Assembly: GCA_037903475.1 (NCBI GenBank) | Contig: JBAJFG010000362.1 | Location: 1-64,000, forward strand | Length of the DNA stretch: 64,000 nt | Source: Ancylostoma caninum | Taxonomy: Eukaryota; Nematoda; Chromadorea; Rhabditida; Ancylostomatidae | Reading direction: 5' to 3' | In this document: in pieces, positions 59,966-64,000 of the stretch | Layout: each line of letters begins with the position of its first letter | How positions within the stretch are numbered: the first letter of the stretch is position 1 | Made by a program: the position numbers and the translations under genes | The notes under the pieces: generated by a model | Told to the model about the DNA's origin: nothing | Databases searched by the model: none | The model's input: the letters and a program-made list of their open reading frames with translations, nothing else

Positions 59966-62900
59966 CTATTTTTTGAAGCGCCTCAGAATTGGATAGATAT
60001 GCTTGAAGGCCAGATCGATGTCATCTTGATGTCGAGCACCAGTTATCACCACCTATAAAACATATCGTAAGATTTCTGGAATATCCAAAAACGGCTACCA
60101 CACAACAACGAACCTTTCCAGAAACAAATATCAATAGTACAACTCGTGGATGCACCATGCGATAAATCAAGCCGGGGAACAGCTCTGGCTCGTAAGTGCT
60201 GAACTGTGCGTGCATAATGCATAGACCTTCTAGTTGTATGGAGAATCGCACGTCACATGATCCGACTACGTTTTGAATCTGAATAAAAATGGTTCTATAG
60301 AGGTCATACATATAAATAGCAGGTATACTCCACATGAAGTCTGGCACTTTGCACCGCTGTCGCTCGACCGACCTCTATTTCGGTACATGTCGCTTGCGGA
60401 CGAGTTCTGTCGCAGCGACGCCAGCGATGCCATGCCCAAAATCAATGTGTATCGGGCTTGATGTCGCTGGACGATGGCGAACCACAGGAAGTATAAGGGT
60501 GGGGAAGAGAGGTTAGCGCCTCTTATGCCATGAAATAACTTCTTTACGCAAATAAGGGAAAAAGAGGGAAGAAGGTGTCTAGAGGGATTTTTTCAGTGAG
60601 TTCCCTAGTACCGGGCAATAGCTTGGGTTTTGCACTGCATATTTTGTGATTCTGAGGATCTGAGGATCACAAAAATTTGGCTACCACGCTGACCTATTGA
60701 ACAGAATTCCCTAGGAAACAGTTGTCCAGGGGCCGGATTCATCATTGAGATTACCTGTATTGAGCGAGTTAACGTACCCTAATTTATCCGTCACGTGGTA
60801 ACCATCAACATGTTTACCCAGACATGACGGTGTCTACCTCTAGCGGCTATGCAAGAGCATGAGACTCTTCCAATGATGCTTCCAGGACGAGGGTCTGGAT
60901 GAGTAAACAATAGGACAACTATGAGTGGATGAATATGTTGGATATGGAGAAGGTTTCTTCCATCGCGGAATGAGCTAGTATGATGAATTAGCCAGGGTCC
61001 GGATGCATCATTGAGATCACCCACGGTAGACGTGTTGACATTATCTGAATTTTACCCCCTACCTAGTACCATTCTTCCAATGATGCATCCGGGCTCGGTT
61101 ACACTTTTGAAGGGTCTCGCTAAATTCACGGGAGAACACTTGGACAAAGGTTGATCCTCTGCCGGTGAAGGGTCAGAGTGGCCCAAAATTCTGAAGTAAG
61201 ATCTGTGAGAAAGCACAGCTATTCTGGCGTAATGTCGTCTCTACTGAATAATGGAAGTGCATACCTTGAAATCCGCAAACTTCACGTTGAATCCAACTTT
61301 CTGAACGATTCGTGCGAATTTTCGCGATGCTTGCCTGCAATGCAATGTTTTCACGTGTTGAATTTCCCATAATTGCGGAGTTGAGTTTTCAGGCAATATT
61401 CCCATTGAAAATCTCTCAACAGAAGTTAGAGAGAAAGAAAAGGCAAACAAAAGAAAAGCAGTTTTGAGGTGTAGCAGTACTCGATACCTCTAGTCACTTT
61501 TTTAGATGGTGCTATACTCCTCGCAGAGTTCAGCGCTTAGATCTATAGGTGAATTCACCAGCTTTTCACAAGGAAACACCAAAACAGAATTACTTGCTGG
61601 CGTTCTCCGACTTCGCTCCAGTGGTTACCATTTTCCCCGAGGAGAAGATCAGTGCTGTGGTACGTGGCTCTCGTATCCGCATTATAGCTGCCGAGAATCT
61701 CTTCGGATTGTACTCAGTGTTCCTCGAATGAAGGGTAAGCTTCTTGAGATCGATTCTCTCTCCTGAATCGCAAAGGAAATCCTCACTTCATCAGGGTTTT
61801 TTCTGCTTATTTTGAACTGCAGACAGCATTTGAACAGTTTGAGAATGAGCATGGTTAGAAAACACAGTCTCATTCCAGGAATGTTATCGGAAGTGACATT
61901 GGTCACGGCGGTTTTGAACAATTTTGTGCATTTTCAGCCTGGAATAACCGAGAATTGGGTAACAGAGCAGTTTCTGACATTTTAGGCATAGCAGTTCATG
62001 GTAAAAAGCGTGTGATGAGGGAATTTTCGTGTGCTCCTACTGCCCATATCAATCTGGTAAGGGCTGCTCCTGACGTTCTCCCGATGTGGGGGTGCAGCGT
62101 GTAGAAACCCGTATATATGCCTCGGCCCCGCCTAAGTGCTCCTTGAAAGAATGTCCTCCAAACGGGTTTTTTCACTGCTTTTACACAGGACCATCTATGC
62201 CCAATGTAATGAGTAACTTTCGACTCCTTGTTTTATGCATGTAAAAATTCATTCTGGCACCAATTGCTAGGTTGGACTGTGCTGCCTATAATTCATCCTC
62301 GTGTAGCTAAGTAACTCTACGGTGCTAGATTGGAAAGGAGGCGCTCTTTTTAAAGTAACACTCAGTAACACTCAATTAGTATTACATTTGGGTTAATCTC
62401 AGGTATCATATATACCTAAATCCACTGTTGCGACTATGTTCTGTATGGATGGAAATGGAGCATCTATTGGCAATGTAGCACTTGTTTGAAGAACTGCTGG
62501 AACACTGATGCTGGACCGCGGTAGTTCAACTTTTCTTGTATCGAAGCACTAAATGTACTAAAAATGAGTCAAATTGGTGTTAGTATGCTATTTCATGGTA
62601 GCCGCCGTCCACTTTGATGGACGGACGAGCGGACCTCATCCGGTGGTACATCCAGTCTAACCAATTATTTCTTACCAGCTTGATAGGCTGCGATACCGTG
62701 AAGGTCTTTGCTGCAGTTATTACGGAAATGTTCTGAAGCAGAATCTACAGCCGAAAAAAAAATTAAGGAAGTGAAGGTTGCTCTGAGAATGATCCAAACC
62801 TTGAGATTAAGAGCGCATGGAGGTGTAGAGCCTGTAGGTTCTTGTTTTGTTTGAGAAGCTGGCACTGGGCATAGGATGCTTGATGGCCCTAGAGCACACA

Positions 62901-63050
62901 GTGAGCATTTAATGTAGCCAAACAATGATCAATGTCCATCTTACCAAGTACTGTAATTCTGCCATCGAGCAGACGTTGTTGACTTGGTGATGTTGCTGTT
63001 TCATCTTGTGTTGATGATTTGGAGAGGGCCTCATCTGCATACATATACAT
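59966..63050 (-). CDS. tbp-1: TATA-binding protein (TBP), eight exons
   Basis: General transcription factor that binds the TATA element as part of TFIID and serves all three nuclear polymerases. Exons on -: 62945-63050 (start tentative), 62800-62888, 62676-62744, 62416-62548, 61594-61762, 61265-61334, 60114-60278, 59966-60052. All phases agree, giving about 295 residues: a short divergent N-terminal part and the full two-repeat saddle. Repeat 1 runs from [10 protein letters not shown] through [27 protein letters not shown] to [15 protein letters not shown]. Repeat 2 runs from [12 protein letters not shown] through [22 protein letters not shown] to [10 protein letters not shown]. The core call is very secure. 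Exon 1 and the start are not; the frame also stays open to an ATG at 63200. Introns carry repeat patches. Confidence 0.9.
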
Positions 63051-63209
63051 GTACTTGTGCTCATCCTGACCTGATTTTAATCGTCTCGCTGCTACATTGC
63101 TTAAATGCTTTTCGGGATGTGTCAGAACCAACAAAGCGTTTCCTTCGTATTTGCCAAGAAACCCCAAAAAGGCAATAAGACTGAGTAAGGATGATCCCAA
63201 TCATATCTC

Positions 63210-64000
63210 CTGCAAATAATTTTCTAGGAGCAGTTCTTTCTAATTTTTTGGAAACTATCTCTAGTTAAACGAGGAAATCCGAAAAATCCGTCTAAAACCA
63301 TGCCCTCTTTTCTTTTTCAAAGAAGGAACCTCGCTTATTACCTCAAAAACAAAACAGACTCACTAGAAGTATTTTCGTAGACTTTGGTCTCCTTTACGAG
63401 GTACTGAGAAAGAAGCAGTGAACAGAGAGGCATTTTCGCTTCATGAGAAGTTCACTGGCTTGCTTCTAGACTGTTCTTGGAGTTCCTTCCCAGGGTGGCG
63501 GAATTCCTGGTGGTAGGTATTTGGCAAAAACATTGATCGAAGTGCTTCTTCACTCCAGAAGTATGTATGTTCTTATTGGATTTTTTGTGATCTCTGACTT
63601 TAACTACACTTATTTTACCTCCCATATACCGACAATGCTTCCAATCGCTATGTGCCTGGGGTACCCAGACAAACTTTCGGGACTTCCGCGGGTGATCCAA
63701 CGGAAGTTCCGAACAAGCTCCGAAGTTTCGAACTGCCTCCGCGGAAGCCAGCTCGAAACTTCCGCAGAGCAGGAAGCTTATTAGAGAGACTATACATTAT
63801 AACTTATCAGAGATTACTATAGATTTTCTTAGTAATGGTAACTGCTCAATCAGAACTCGTATTCTATCTGAATTTGTATCCTTAGCGTTGTAAATAAGAC
63901 GCAATCAACCAATCACAGTCAATATCCTACAAAATAGCCTAGAATTTTATGAGTACTTGTAAGGCTCTGTGTAAATAGAACCTTTTTTCATTATCCAACT
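63210..64000. other. Unassigned sequence upstream of TBP
   Basis: Probably promoter and upstream region of the TBP gene. At 63670-63780 the string ACTTCCG/CGGAAGT and close variants recur several times on both strands. No gene recognised. Confidence 0.3.

Noticed and set aside
61506..61766. 86-codon open frame on +
   Set aside because: It lies antisense to the best conserved TBP exon (61594-61762); a shadow frame.

Overview
The window looks like nuclear DNA of a parasitic nematode of the hookworm/strongylid kind. The evidence is small exons split by short and mid-sized introns with GT..AG ends, a secreted pepsin-family aspartic protease of nematode type, a BEL/Pao retroelement, many small DNA transposons, and a TATA-binding protein gene. 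There is no bacterial-style gene packing. The species is not identified; hookworm is an inference from gene style.

Layout. (1) 1-21244 is a giant inverted repeat. A nine-exon aspartic protease gene on + (612-6460) is mirrored by a near-identical copy on - (14797-20633). The two genes converge on a 7.9 kb core (about 6670-14590) made of repeat modules and a central array of 90-bp hairpin units (9871-11390). (2) 21245-28750 holds a mariner-like element, a MULE-type MITE, a small secreted Cys-containing protein gene (25722-26756, -) and a 1.2 kb GC-rich TIR element carrying tRNA-like promoters. (3) 28751 to about 35560 is a broken BEL/Pao retroelement on -. (4) 35.5-37.76 kb holds part of a second small Cys-rich secreted gene and a hammerhead-like RNA motif. 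(5) 37762-54344 is a diverged tandem copy of 14588-28750. It has a third intact protease gene and a second copy of the small secreted gene, and several later insertions (hAT-like, MITE, LINE fragment, retroposon) whose empty sites can be read in the sister copy. (6) 54345-64000 is unique sequence with a MULE MITE and a TATA-binding protein gene on - (59966 to about 63050).

How it fits together. One segment carrying an aspartic protease and a small secreted protein was duplicated in tandem, and the protease part was also duplicated as an inverted pair. The protease exons are intact in all three copies, and the small secreted protein differs between copies almost only by silent changes outside its signal peptide, so both look like working, expanding secreted families. 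The most unusual item is a pair of RNA motifs (37498-37579 and 41813-41893). They hold the complete hammerhead ribozyme consensus, with all three helices supported by compensatory changes, but with the strands in an order that needs a pseudoknot. All gene models below were spliced by eye and have no transcript support.
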